Of a stretch of 64,000 bases of DNA, positions 1 to 7,260 are shown piece after piece. The notes beneath the pieces were generated by a model. It was given only the letters and a program-made list of their open reading frames with translations. It made no database searches and was not told where the DNA came from. How positions within the stretch are numbered: the first letter of the stretch is position 1; the number at the start of each line of letters is the position of its first letter. The stretch spans positions 1 through 64,000 of the forward strand of contig NZ_BONZ01000089.1 in assembly GCF_016862975.1 (NCBI RefSeq). Direction: 5' to 3'. Made by a program: the position numbers and the translations under genes. Source of the DNA: Rugosimonospora africana (GTDB lineage Bacteria > Actinomycetota > Actinomycetes > Mycobacteriales > Micromonosporaceae).

Positions 1-25
1 TCGACTGCTGGCCGACAACCGGTAG

Positions 26-634
26 TCAGACCCGGTAGACCTTCACACTGCCCACCACGGTGTCCAACCTCAGCCGCAGCAGCGGCGCGTCGGAGTAGTC
101 GCCGGCCGAAGCCTCCGCCACCTGGCGGCTGCCCACCGTGCTCTGCCCCTCCACCTCGACCCGCACTCCGCGCGGGATCCACACCTTCACCGACCCCACC
201 ACGGTCTGCACCCGCAGCTCGACCTCGGGCGCGACGATCTCCGCCTGCCGCAGGTCGAGCTTCACCGCCCCGACCACCGCGACCATCTCGGTATCCCGAT
301 CCAGGCGCCACCGCCCGGACCGCTTGATCGCCCCCACCGGAGTGCGGTGCGACACCACACCACGCGCCGCACCGGCGACCACCGGCGCCCGCTGCGTCGG
401 CAGATCACCGACCACCTCACCCAGGTCACCACGGGTGAGCGCCGCATACGCCCGCCCGGCCCGCTCGCTGAACTCCGCCAGCGTCAGCCGCCCCTCGCCG
501 GCGGCCGCGCTCAACCGCGCGACCACCGCCTCCCGCTCGGCGTCCGACACCCGCAGCGACCGGTCCGGGTCGTCGCGCGGCGCCAGGCCCGCCGAGCCTG
601 ACCGGTCGGAACTGCCGTCGTTGGTCGCATCCAT
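26..634 (-). CDS. DUF1707 and LiaF-like C-terminal domain protein
   Basis: This is a 202-residue protein read from ATG 634. Residues ~27-80 (starting LRVSDAERE) match the DUF1707 SHOCT-like helical domain common in actinobacteria. The C-terminal half carries beta-rich VGSVKVWIPRG-type repeats like the LiaF/YvqF C-terminal domain of cell-envelope stress proteins. I see no membrane segment, so it is probably cytosolic or membrane-associated through a partner. A -10-like TATCGT lies 7-8 bases before ATG 634, which suggests a leaderless transcript; GTG 643 is the alternative start. Residues ~9-26, just before the DUF1707 domain, are encoded by a copy of the dispersed palindromic repeat. The function is unknown; an envelope-stress role is inferred from the family. 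Confidence 0.8.
   Translation of the reverse strand: MDATNDGSSDRSGSAGLAPRDDPDRSLRVSDAEREAVVARLSAAAGEGRLTLAEFSERAGRAYAALTRGDLGEVVGDLPTQRAPVVAGAARGVVSHRTPVGAIKRSGRWRLDRDTEMVAVVGAVKLDLRQAEIVAPEVELRVQTVVGSVKVWIPRGVRVEVEGQSTVGSRQVAEASAGDYSDAPLLRLRLDTVVGSVKVYRV
557..608 (-). repeat. Palindromic element A, copy 1 (in frame in the DUF1707 gene)
   Basis: This is a 52-bp imperfect palindrome with CGACCGGTC at one end and its near-complement at the other. It is homologous to the copies at 13629, 38617, 44167, 44325 and 61674. It is read in frame between the start codon and the DUF1707 domain. Confidence 0.8.
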
Positions 635-676
635 GGCAGGCACGATATCGAAGAACGGCAGCTAACCCCAATCGCC

Positions 677-706
677 TTCGACTAGTAACCCCCGTGGGGG
701 TATACA
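677..706 (+). promoter_or_regulatory. Promoter with embedded CsoR-like G/C-tract operator
   Basis: TTCGAC (677-682) and TATACA (701-706) are spaced by 18 bp. The spacer holds a palindrome, CCCCC-GT-GGGGG (689-700), flanked by TA steps. That resembles operators of CsoR/RcnR-family metal sensors (TACCCC...GGGGTA). It lies 35 bp before the RHH/Clp_N gene. The promoter call is reasonable; the identity of the bound regulator is inference. Confidence 0.5.
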
Positions 707-740
707 TGGAGAGACAAGTCCGGGGAAGGGAGCGCCGCAC

Positions 741-1529
741 ATGCCGAAGATCAACGTCTACCTGCCCGACGACCTCGCCGAGGCCGTCAAACAAGCCGGA
801 GTCCCCGTCTCCGCCATCTGCCAACGCGCCCTCGAACAAGCCGTACGGCGCGTCACCGCCATCCGCGAAACAGCCCTCAGCGACCTCGACACCGACGACC
901 TCACCACCCGACTCCCGCACTTCACCCCCCGCACCCGCGCCGCCCTCACCCTCGCCATCGACCAGGCACGCACCGCCGGCACCGGCAACGTCGGCACCGG
1001 ACACCTCCTCGGCGGCCTCCTCACCGAAGGAACCAACCTCGCCCTGCACGTCCTCCAGGCCCTCGACATCGAACCCGACCAACTCGCCCAGACCCTCGCC
1101 CGGCAACCACAGACCGAACCCGGCACCGACCCCGCCGACACCACCCCACACTTCACCAGCCCCGCCGCCAACGCCCTCGAACTCGCCGTCACCGAAGCCA
1201 CCGCTCTCGGGCACAACTACGTCGGCTGCGAACACCTCCTCCTCGGCCTGATCACCGAACCCGACGGCGCCGGCGGCCAGGTCCTGCGCGCCGCCGGCGC
1301 CGAACTCCGCCTCACCCGCCGCGCGGTCGTCGCCGCCCTCGCCGGATACGTCCACCTGCGAGCCGAAGCCGGCACGGCGCCCGACGCGCCGAGCCGGACC
1401 AGTGGACAAGCCGCGACCGCGCTCGCCGCCGCGGTACGCCAGGAACTCCAGCCACTCATCCAGCGCATCGAACGGCTGGAACACCACACCGGCGTCACCC
1501 CCGACGCGTCCCCCGACCCCGCGCCGTGA
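741..1529 (+). CDS. Ribbon-helix-helix / Clp N-terminal domain protein
   Basis: This 262-residue protein begins MPKINVYLPDDLAEAVKQAG, a short ribbon-helix-helix DNA-binding-like segment (residues ~1-40). Two ClpA/ClpC N-domain repeats follow (~55-115 and ~135-195), each with the hallmark GTGHLLGGLL or GCEHLLLGLI. The C-terminus (~225-250) is a predicted helix rich in charged residues. No AAA+ ATPase domain is present, so it is not a Clp chaperone; it may be an adaptor or a DNA-associated regulator. A good ribosome site (GGGAAGGGAG) precedes ATG 741. The linker at ~210-222 is encoded by a partial palindromic element A. It is translationally coupled to the tiny downstream gene. Confidence 0.8.
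   Translation: MPKINVYLPDDLAEAVKQAGVPVSAICQRALEQAVRRVTAIRETALSDLDTDDLTTRLPHFTPRTRAALTLAIDQARTAGTGNVGTGHLLGGLLTEGTNLALHVLQALDIEPDQLAQTLARQPQTEPGTDPADTTPHFTSPAANALELAVTEATALGHNYVGCEHLLLGLITEPDGAGGQVLRAAGAELRLTRRAVVAALAGYVHLRAEAGTAPDAPSRTSGQAATALAAAVRQELQPLIQRIERLEHHTGVTPDASPDPAP
1371..1405 (-). repeat. Palindromic element A, partial copy 2 (in frame in the Clp_N gene)
   Basis: About two thirds of the element is conserved (the GACGCGCCGAGCCGGACCAG end). It is read in the same frame as the copy in the TetR gene at 44167: both give the peptide APDAPSRTS or VPDAPSRTS. Confidence 0.65.
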
Positions 1530-1636
1530 CCGGCACACCCCGGCCGGCCACCCGCCGCCACCGCACCACGACAGCCATCGCCGCCGCCCTGCTGTTCGCC
1601 ATGCTGCTCCTACCCCTGCTCACCGAACCCCGCTGA
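1526..1636 (+). CDS. 36-residue single-pass membrane peptide
   Basis: A GTG start at 1526 overlaps the TGA of the preceding gene (GTGA), so translation should be coupled. The peptide has a basic N-terminus (residues 1-16, five Arg and one His) followed by a hydrophobic stretch (AIAAALLFAMLLLPLL), which looks like a single membrane helix with the N-terminus inside. It does not resemble a family I know. Coding status rests on the overlap and the hydrophobic pattern only. Confidence 0.4.
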   Translation: MTGTPRPATRRHRTTTAIAAALLFAMLLLPLLTEPR

Positions 1637-1645
1637 AGGACACCC

Positions 1646-2617
1646 ATGCCCCCGCGCGTCCTGCTCCTGGCGACCAAGGACACCATCGCCTACCAGCCCA
1701 GCCGCTCCGCCGTCGCGTCCGGCGCCGACCTGCTCGCCACCATCCCGGCGGCCCGGCGCCCCACCGCCCAGGTCACCGTCGAAGACGTCATGGCCGAACC
1801 CAGCTGGGACACCTCACCGGCGACCATGCTCAGCCTCGCCCGCCGCGCCCGCGCCGCCATCCTCGACGACGGATTCGACGGCGTCGTGATCACCCACGGC
1901 ATCGACACCCTGGAAGACACCGCGTTCCTCACCGACCTGACCGCCGGGCAGGCCACCACGGAAGGCGGCATCGTCTTCACCGGCGCCACCCGGCACCTCG
2001 ACGACCCGTCCACCGACGGCCCCGGCAACCTCACCGCGGCCCTGGCCGCCGCGACCCACCCCGCACTGCGCCACACCGGCGTCGTGGCCTGCCTCAACGA
2101 CGAACTGCACGCCGCCCGGTGGGTCCACGCCGCCGACACCACCAGCGTCGCCGCCCTCCGGTCGTACCCGTACCCGCCGCTCGGCCGGGTCGTCGACGGG
2201 CAGGTCGAGCTGCTCGCCGTACCGCCGCCCCGGCCACCCGCGGCAGCCGGCGAACCCGAATCCGACGTCGCCCTGATCAAGACGTACCCGGGCATCGAAC
2301 CGACCCTGCTGACCACCGTCGCCGACGCCGGCGCCCGGGGCATTGTGCTGGAGGGCACCGGCGAGTCCAACGTGCCGGTCAACCTGTTCAGCACCATCAG
2401 CGACCTGACCGAGTGGGACATCCCGGTGGTCATCGCGTCCCGGTGCCGCACCCGCGGCGTACCGCTGGAGCACACCCCGACCGGAACCGGCATGGCCGCC
2501 GCCATCGGCGCTATCGGCGCCCGCGGCCTCGCCCCCACCAAGGCCCGGGCGGCCCTCATGGTCGCCCTCGGATCAGGCGGCGTGCCCGCCGTCCGCGACT
2601 GGTTCAGCCGGCTCTGA
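1646..2617 (+). CDS. Asparaginase-fold protein, catalytic residues altered
   Basis: This 323-residue protein aligns along its length with bacterial L-asparaginases: the LLLATxxTIA start, VITHGIDTLEDTAFL, STDGPGNL, LNDELHAAR and PLGRVVDG. Several catalytic positions differ from E. coli AnsB. The GG before the first threonine is KD, Thr89 is Ile (HGID instead of HGTD), Lys162 is Ala (HAADTT), and Gln59 is probably Trp. The first nucleophile threonine and Asp90 remain. Ordinary asparagine hydrolysis is therefore doubtful; a different amide substrate or a binding role is possible. ATG 1646 follows GAAGGA. It is probably transcribed with the Clp_N gene. Confidence 0.75.
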   Translation: MPPRVLLLATKDTIAYQPSRSAVASGADLLATIPAARRPTAQVTVEDVMAEPSWDTSPATMLSLARRARAAILDDGFDGVVITHGIDTLEDTAFLTDLTAGQATTEGGIVFTGATRHLDDPSTDGPGNLTAALAAATHPALRHTGVVACLNDELHAARWVHAADTTSVAALRSYPYPPLGRVVDGQVELLAVPPPRPPAAAGEPESDVALIKTYPGIEPTLLTTVADAGARGIVLEGTGESNVPVNLFSTISDLTEWDIPVVIASRCRTRGVPLEHTPTGTGMAAAIGAIGARGLAPTKARAALMVALGSGGVPAVRDWFSRL

Positions 2618-2709
2618 CCCGCCGGCCCGCACCCGGCCCCGGGCGTCCCCGGCTACGCTGACCTTCCCGGGCCAGTCCGGCACGAGCGAGTGATTGCGAG
2701 GCCACGCGG

Positions 2710-2799
2710 ATGCTCCTCAAGTCCCTGTGCTGCTCGATGGCCCTGCTCACCGCGATCGGTCTGATCGCCGTCCGCATCAGGGGTACCTCCGGGCGCTGA
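2710..2799 (+). CDS. Candidate 29-residue hydrophobic peptide with a Cys-Cys pair
   Basis: ATG 2710 is preceded by a weak GCGAGG ribosome site. The peptide starts MLLKSLCCSMALLTAIG and ends with a basic tail (RIRGTSGR), so it could be a small membrane peptide. A -10-like TACGCT (2653-2658) lies about 50 bases upstream, and a hairpin with a T-run follows the stop by 10 bases. That is the layout of an independent mini-gene. No family was recognised. Confidence 0.35.
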   Translation: MLLKSLCCSMALLTAIGLIAVRIRGTSGR

Positions 2800-2808
2800 A
2801 CCGCAAGT

Positions 2809-2833
2809 CCGCATCTTCGATGCGGCGGGTTTT
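2809..2833 (+). terminator. Hairpin with T-run after the mini-gene
   Basis: CCGCATC (2809-2815), loop TTC, and GATGCGG (2819-2825) form a perfect 7-bp stem, followed by TTTT at 2830-2833. A competing stem GCGGC/GCCGC across the T-run (2822-2838) could form instead. Confidence 0.5.
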
Positions 2834-2869
2834 GCCGCACTGTTCGTCGTGGCGTCACATTCTCTAAGC

Positions 2870-2915
2870 CGTCCTAGGACGCTAGGTTTGAGTGGCGGAC
2901 GGACCCGCCATACTT
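2870..2915 (+). promoter_or_regulatory. Siderophore operon promoter with palindrome
   Basis: A perfect 12-bp palindrome CGTCCTAGGACG (2870-2881) sits directly upstream of a -35-like TTGAGT (2888-2893). A -10-like ATACTT (2910-2915) ends 5 bases before ATG 2921, so the transcript would be leaderless. The palindrome does not match the IdeR/DmdR iron-box consensus. Confidence 0.4.
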
Positions 2916-2920
2916 GGTCG

Positions 2921-4444
2921 ATGACGTTCACGGCCGCCGCCCGCGCCGCCGTCCTGAGCCGGTTGTGGGGCGCGCTGGCGCGGGAGCCCATTCCCGGCAT
3001 CGCCGGCCGCGAACACGACGGGTCGACCCTGGTCGTCCGGCTCGCCGACGGGCGGGCACTGACCGGACCGGCGGACGCCGCGGAACCGTTCGCTGACGCT
3101 CCCGCCGGGCTGCGGATCGGCGGACACGACGACCCGGTCGCGCTGATCACCGACCTGGTACCGGGGCCGGCCGGCGCACGGCTGGCCGCCGAACTGGCCG
3201 ACAGCGTCACCAACCTCGCCCGCTCCCGGGCCGCGGCGCCGGAACCCGACCGGGGCACGCCGTACCTGACCCGCTCCCCCGACCTGGCCGACCTGGAGCA
3301 GTGCGTCGTCGACGGACACCCGCTGCACCCGCTATGCCGTACCCGTACCGGCATGTCGGAAGCCGAGGTGCGCGCGTACGCCCCCGAACACCGGCCGGTG
3401 GTGCACCTGCGCGAGTACGCCGTACCCGCCGGGGCGTGGCTGTCCACCGGCCGGGGACTGCCGCCCCGGCTGCTGGTACACCCGTGGCAGCACGAACACG
3501 TCCTGCCCCGGTACCCGTGGCTGTCCGCCACCGGCCGCACCGTGGCGGCCCGGCCGCTGATGTCGCTGCGTACCCTCGCCCCGCTCGACCACCCGACGGC
3601 ACACGTGAAGACCGCCGTCGACGTGCAGATGACCTCCGCGGTCCGGATCGTCTCACCCGCCGCGGTGCGCAACGGGCCGGTGGTCTCCGCACTGGTCGGC
3701 GAGCTCGGCACGGCGGCCGGACTCGACGTGCTGCGCGAGACGGCGGCCGGCGCGGTGCTCATCGACGGTCAACCCAGCCGGCACCTGGCCATGGTGCTGC
3801 GGCAGGCCCCGGCCACCGGGCCGGGAGAGGTGGTGATGCCGCTGGCCGCGCTGTGCGCGCCGTCCCCGGCCACCGGCCGGGCGCTGCTGACCGAGGCGGT
3901 CGACCTCGGGTACGGCGGCGATCCGCACCCGTTCGCCGCCGAACTGGTTCACCTGCTGTTACCACCGCTGCTGCGCCTGCTCCACTCCGGTGTCGCCCTG
4001 GAGGCACACGGGCAGAACACCCTGGTGATGCTGCGCACCGGGCAGCCCGCCCGGCTGTACTACCGCGATCTCGGAGGGGTACGCCTCTCGCCGGCCCGGC
4101 TCGCCGCCGCCGGAATCACCACCGCACCGCCGCACGGCGATCTGGCCACCGACGATCCGGACGAGCTGCGCACCAAGCTGTTCGCCGCGGTCCTGTCCAC
4201 CGTGGTCGGCCAGCTGGCCGCGACCCTGCGCCGGGAGTACGGCACCGACCCGGACACGATCTGGAAACTCGTCGCCGGCACCGCCCGGGACACCTACGCC
4301 GACCTGCCCCGCACCGCCCGGCCCGACGCCCGCGCACTGTTCGCCGCCGACCTCCCGGTGAAGGCCATGACCGCCATGCGGCTGGCCGACGACCCGATCC
4401 ACGACCTCTGGACCACGGTTCCCAATCCCCTGGCAGGCCGATGA
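2921..4444 (+). CDS. NRPS-independent siderophore synthetase (IucA/IucC family), first copy
   Basis: This 507-residue protein should use ATP to condense a carboxylic acid such as citrate with an amine or alcohol during siderophore assembly. It shows the family signature HPLHPLCRTRTGM (~residue 133), the KTAVDVQMTSAVRI and RNGP motif of the nucleotide site, and the C-terminal LEAHGQNTL and YYRDLGG segments. The start is set at ATG 2921 because a leaderless-type promoter ends just before it; an upstream in-frame ATG at 2849 would add 24 residues lacking family similarity. Its stop overlaps the ATG of the second synthetase. Paired synthetases usually act in sequence on one citrate scaffold. Confidence 0.9.
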   Translation: MTFTAAARAAVLSRLWGALAREPIPGIAGREHDGSTLVVRLADGRALTGPADAAEPFADAPAGLRIGGHDDPVALITDLVPGPAGARLAAELADSVTNLARSRAAAPEPDRGTPYLTRSPDLADLEQCVVDGHPLHPLCRTRTGMSEAEVRAYAPEHRPVVHLREYAVPAGAWLSTGRGLPPRLLVHPWQHEHVLPRYPWLSATGRTVAARPLMSLRTLAPLDHPTAHVKTAVDVQMTSAVRIVSPAAVRNGPVVSALVGELGTAAGLDVLRETAAGAVLIDGQPSRHLAMVLRQAPATGPGEVVMPLAALCAPSPATGRALLTEAVDLGYGGDPHPFAAELVHLLLPPLLRLLHSGVALEAHGQNTLVMLRTGQPARLYYRDLGGVRLSPARLAAAGITTAPPHGDLATDDPDELRTKLFAAVLSTVVGQLAATLRREYGTDPDTIWKLVAGTARDTYADLPRTARPDARALFAADLPVKAMTAMRLADDPIHDLWTTVPNPLAGR

Positions 4445-6102
4445 TGCCCAGCACCACCGACCCGGTGACCCTGGCCGGAGCCGAACTGGCCGCGCACGCC
4501 CCACACCTGCTCGACGCGTTCCGCGACGCCCTGCCCCGGGCCACCGACGTGGTCACCCGGCGGCTGCTCGGCGCCGCCTGGCGCGAAGATCTCGGCCACG
4601 CCCGGCACATCCTGCGCCCCGCCCGCCGGCACGGGTTCGACCGCGTCGACCTGACCGGGCCGGTCCCGGCCACCCCGTCCGCGGCGCTCACCGACCTCGG
4701 CATATCCGATGCCGGACTGGCCACGGAACTGACCGACGCCGCGCGCAACCTCGCCCTCGGCTACGCCCGGCGGGCCGGCATCGACGCCGACCTGCGCGCC
4801 CGGGCCGCCGCCGCCGGGGCACCCGACCTGTACGGGCTGGCCGCCACCCTGGCCGGTGACGACCAGCTCATCCTGTACGAGCGGCTGGCCACCGAGGGCC
4901 ACAACCTGCACCCATGCGGCCGTACCCGGCTGGGCTGGCGGATACCGGACCTACTCGCGCACGACCAGGAGTCGCCGCAGACCCGGGTCGGGTTCGTCGC
5001 CGTCGCCGACCGGCTGCACCTGGGCGACGACCTCGGCGCGCTGCTGCGCGACGGGTACCCGTGGCTGCCCACTCCACCGGCCGGGTACCGGCTCCAACCG
5101 GTACACGCCTGGCAGCTGGCCACCGTGCTGCCCGACCGGTACGCCGACCTGTTCGCCGCTCGGGACCTGATCCCGATGGGCACGGCCACGCTGCGCGCGG
5201 CACCCACCATCGCGCTGCGCACCGTGCTGCTGGAACCGGACGTGCACGGGCAGCGCCGGTACCTGAAGCTGTCCCTGGACATCCAGGTCACCTCGACCCG
5301 GCGGACCATCTCCGTGGCCAGCACCCGCAACGGCCCGGCCATCTCCGCCCTGCTGCACCGGCTGCTGGCCGGCGAGCCCCGGGTGCTGCTGCTGCCCGAG
5401 GTCGCCGGCGCGGCGGTCACCGCGACGGGCGGGCGCAGCCGGGACATCTCCGCGATCGTCCGCGGCGGGCTGACCGGCGCGCTGCTGCCCGGCGAGGTCG
5501 CCATCCCCGGATCGGCGCTGGTCGCGACGTCACCGGTCACCGGGCGCAGCGTGCTGTCCGAGCTGCTCACCCGCGCCGGCCTGGGGCCGCTGGAGTTCCT
5601 GGACCGGTACGCCGCCCTGCTGCTGCCGCCGCTGCTGCGCCTGGCCGCCTCTGGAGTGGGGCTGGAAGCGCACCTCCAGAACAGCATCCCGACTTTCGTC
5701 GACGGGGTACCGCACCGGATCGCCTTCCGCGACTTCGCCGGCCTGCGGCTGCACCTGCCCCGGCTGGCCGGGGCGCCGCCGCTGTGGCCCGGCTCGGTGG
5801 TCGGCACCGCCGACGTCGACGTGATGCGGGCCAAGCTGGGCTACACCGCGCTGCAGGCGCACCTCGGAGAGCTGGTCACCCACCTGGTCGACAGCGGCGG
5901 GCTCGACGAGGCGGCGGCGTGGCGCGCGGTACGCAAGGTTCTCGACGAGGCCCGGGCCGACCCGGCCGACCACCGGTTCCTCACCGCGCCCCGGGTGCCG
6001 CACAAGGCCCTGGTACGGATGCGGCTCGCCGACGGCGGCGGGTCCGGCGGGGGCGGCACGGACACCTACGTGCCGGTGCACAATCCCCTGCATGCTTCCT
6101 GA
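4441..6102 (+). CDS. NRPS-independent siderophore synthetase (IucA/IucC family), second copy
   Basis: This 553-residue protein starts at ATG 4441, which overlaps the previous stop (ATGA). Family motifs are in order: EGHNLHPCGRTRLGW, KLSLDIQVTSTRRTISV, RNGPAIS, LEAHLQNS and FRDFAGLRL. It differs clearly from the first copy, so the two likely act on different substrates or positions in one siderophore. It overlaps the downstream decarboxylase by 11 bases, giving a tight three-gene operon. The product cannot be read from the sequence; no siderophore exporter or receptor lies next to it. Confidence 0.9.
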   Translation: MMPSTTDPVTLAGAELAAHAPHLLDAFRDALPRATDVVTRRLLGAAWREDLGHARHILRPARRHGFDRVDLTGPVPATPSAALTDLGISDAGLATELTDAARNLALGYARRAGIDADLRARAAAAGAPDLYGLAATLAGDDQLILYERLATEGHNLHPCGRTRLGWRIPDLLAHDQESPQTRVGFVAVADRLHLGDDLGALLRDGYPWLPTPPAGYRLQPVHAWQLATVLPDRYADLFAARDLIPMGTATLRAAPTIALRTVLLEPDVHGQRRYLKLSLDIQVTSTRRTISVASTRNGPAISALLHRLLAGEPRVLLLPEVAGAAVTATGGRSRDISAIVRGGLTGALLPGEVAIPGSALVATSPVTGRSVLSELLTRAGLGPLEFLDRYAALLLPPLLRLAASGVGLEAHLQNSIPTFVDGVPHRIAFRDFAGLRLHLPRLAGAPPLWPGSVVGTADVDVMRAKLGYTALQAHLGELVTHLVDSGGLDEAAAWRAVRKVLDEARADPADHRFLTAPRVPHKALVRMRLADGGGSGGGGTDTYVPVHNPLHAS

Positions 6103-7246
6103 GCGGGTGACCGCCGCGCTGCGCGGCGTACCGGGGCCGGTCTGCGCCTACGTGTACGACACCAGCGTGCTGCGCGAACGGGTCGCCGCGGTCCGCGCCG
6201 CGGTACCGGAGGGCGCCACCGTGCTCTACGCGGTCAAGGCCAACGGAACACCCGGGGTGGTGGCCGCCCTGGCCGAGGTGGCCGACGGGCTGGAGGTCGC
6301 CTCGGGCGGCGAGCTGGAACTGGCGGTACGGGCCGGGGCGCGGCACATCGCGTTCAGCGGCCCGGCCAAGACCGACGAGGAACTGGGCGCCGCGATCGCG
6401 GCGGGTGCCACGGTCAACGTGGAAAGCCTCCTGGAGTTGCGCCGGCTGGCCGCCCTGGCCGGCACCGCACCGGCGCAGGCGCCACCGGTGCGGATCGCGC
6501 TGCGGGTCAACCGGGCCGGGCCGACGCTGCCCGGCAGCCACCGGATGACCGGCGTACCCACCCCATTCGGCCTGGACATCTCGGCCCTCGACGAGGCGGT
6601 CGCCCTGGTCCGCGGGCAGCCCCGCCTCGACCCGGTCGGATTCCACCTGCACGCGGTCTCCAACAACCTGGACGCACCCGCGCACGCCGCGTTCATCGCC
6701 GACGCCCTCGACTGGTCCCGGCGCGCCGCCGACCGGTACGGGTTGCGCCTGCGGGAGGTCAACGTCGGCGGGGGCTTCGGCATCGACCACACCGGCATGG
6801 CGCACTTCGATCTCGGGGCGCTGCGCGGCGCCCTGCCCGGCGACGTGCCGCTGGTCTTCGAACTGGGCCGGTTCCTCGCCACCCCGGCCGGCTGGTACGC
6901 CGCCGAGGTCCTCGACCTCAAACGCAACCACGGCCGGTGGTTCGCCGTCCTGCGCGGCGGTACCCACCACTTCCGGCTACCCGCCGCCTGGGGCTACAGC
7001 CACCCTTTCACCGTGCTGCCGGTGCCCGACTGGCGGTACGGGTTCGACCGCCCCGAGGTACGCGACGTGGCCGTGGACGCGGTCGGCGAGCTGTGCACCC
7101 CACGCGATGTGCTGACCCGGGGTCAGCGGGTGGACCGGCTGCGCGTCGGCGACGTGCTGGTCTTCGGCAACGCGGGCGGGTACGGCTGGGACATCTCCCA
7201 CCACGACTTCCTCCGCCACGAGTACCCGCGGATTGTGGTGATCTGA
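6092..7246 (+). CDS. Type III PLP-dependent decarboxylase of the siderophore operon
   Basis: This 384-residue protein has the alanine-racemase-like barrel of the ornithine/diaminopimelate decarboxylase group. YAVKANG (~residues 48-54) contains the PLP lysine, VASGGELELA and FHLHAVSNN follow, the glycine-rich phosphate loop is VNVGGGFGID, and the second domain has the cofactor-facing GELCTPRDVL. Its overlap with two IucA/IucC synthetases suggests an SbnH-like role, decarboxylating an amino-acid-citrate intermediate or supplying a diamine. The exact substrate is not determined. Confidence 0.85.
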   Translation: MLPERVTAALRGVPGPVCAYVYDTSVLRERVAAVRAAVPEGATVLYAVKANGTPGVVAALAEVADGLEVASGGELELAVRAGARHIAFSGPAKTDEELGAAIAAGATVNVESLLELRRLAALAGTAPAQAPPVRIALRVNRAGPTLPGSHRMTGVPTPFGLDISALDEAVALVRGQPRLDPVGFHLHAVSNNLDAPAHAAFIADALDWSRRAADRYGLRLREVNVGGGFGIDHTGMAHFDLGALRGALPGDVPLVFELGRFLATPAGWYAAEVLDLKRNHGRWFAVLRGGTHHFRLPAAWGYSHPFTVLPVPDWRYGFDRPEVRDVAVDAVGELCTPRDVLTRGQRVDRLRVGDVLVFGNAGGYGWDISHHDFLRHEYPRIVVI

Positions 7247-7260
7247 CAGCGCGGCACCGT

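Noticed and set aside
2840-2921. Iron box (IdeR/DmdR type) for the siderophore operon
   Set aside because: I looked for a TTAGGTTAGGCTAACCTAA-like site. Only the palindrome CGTCCTAGGACG is present, which does not fit the consensus.
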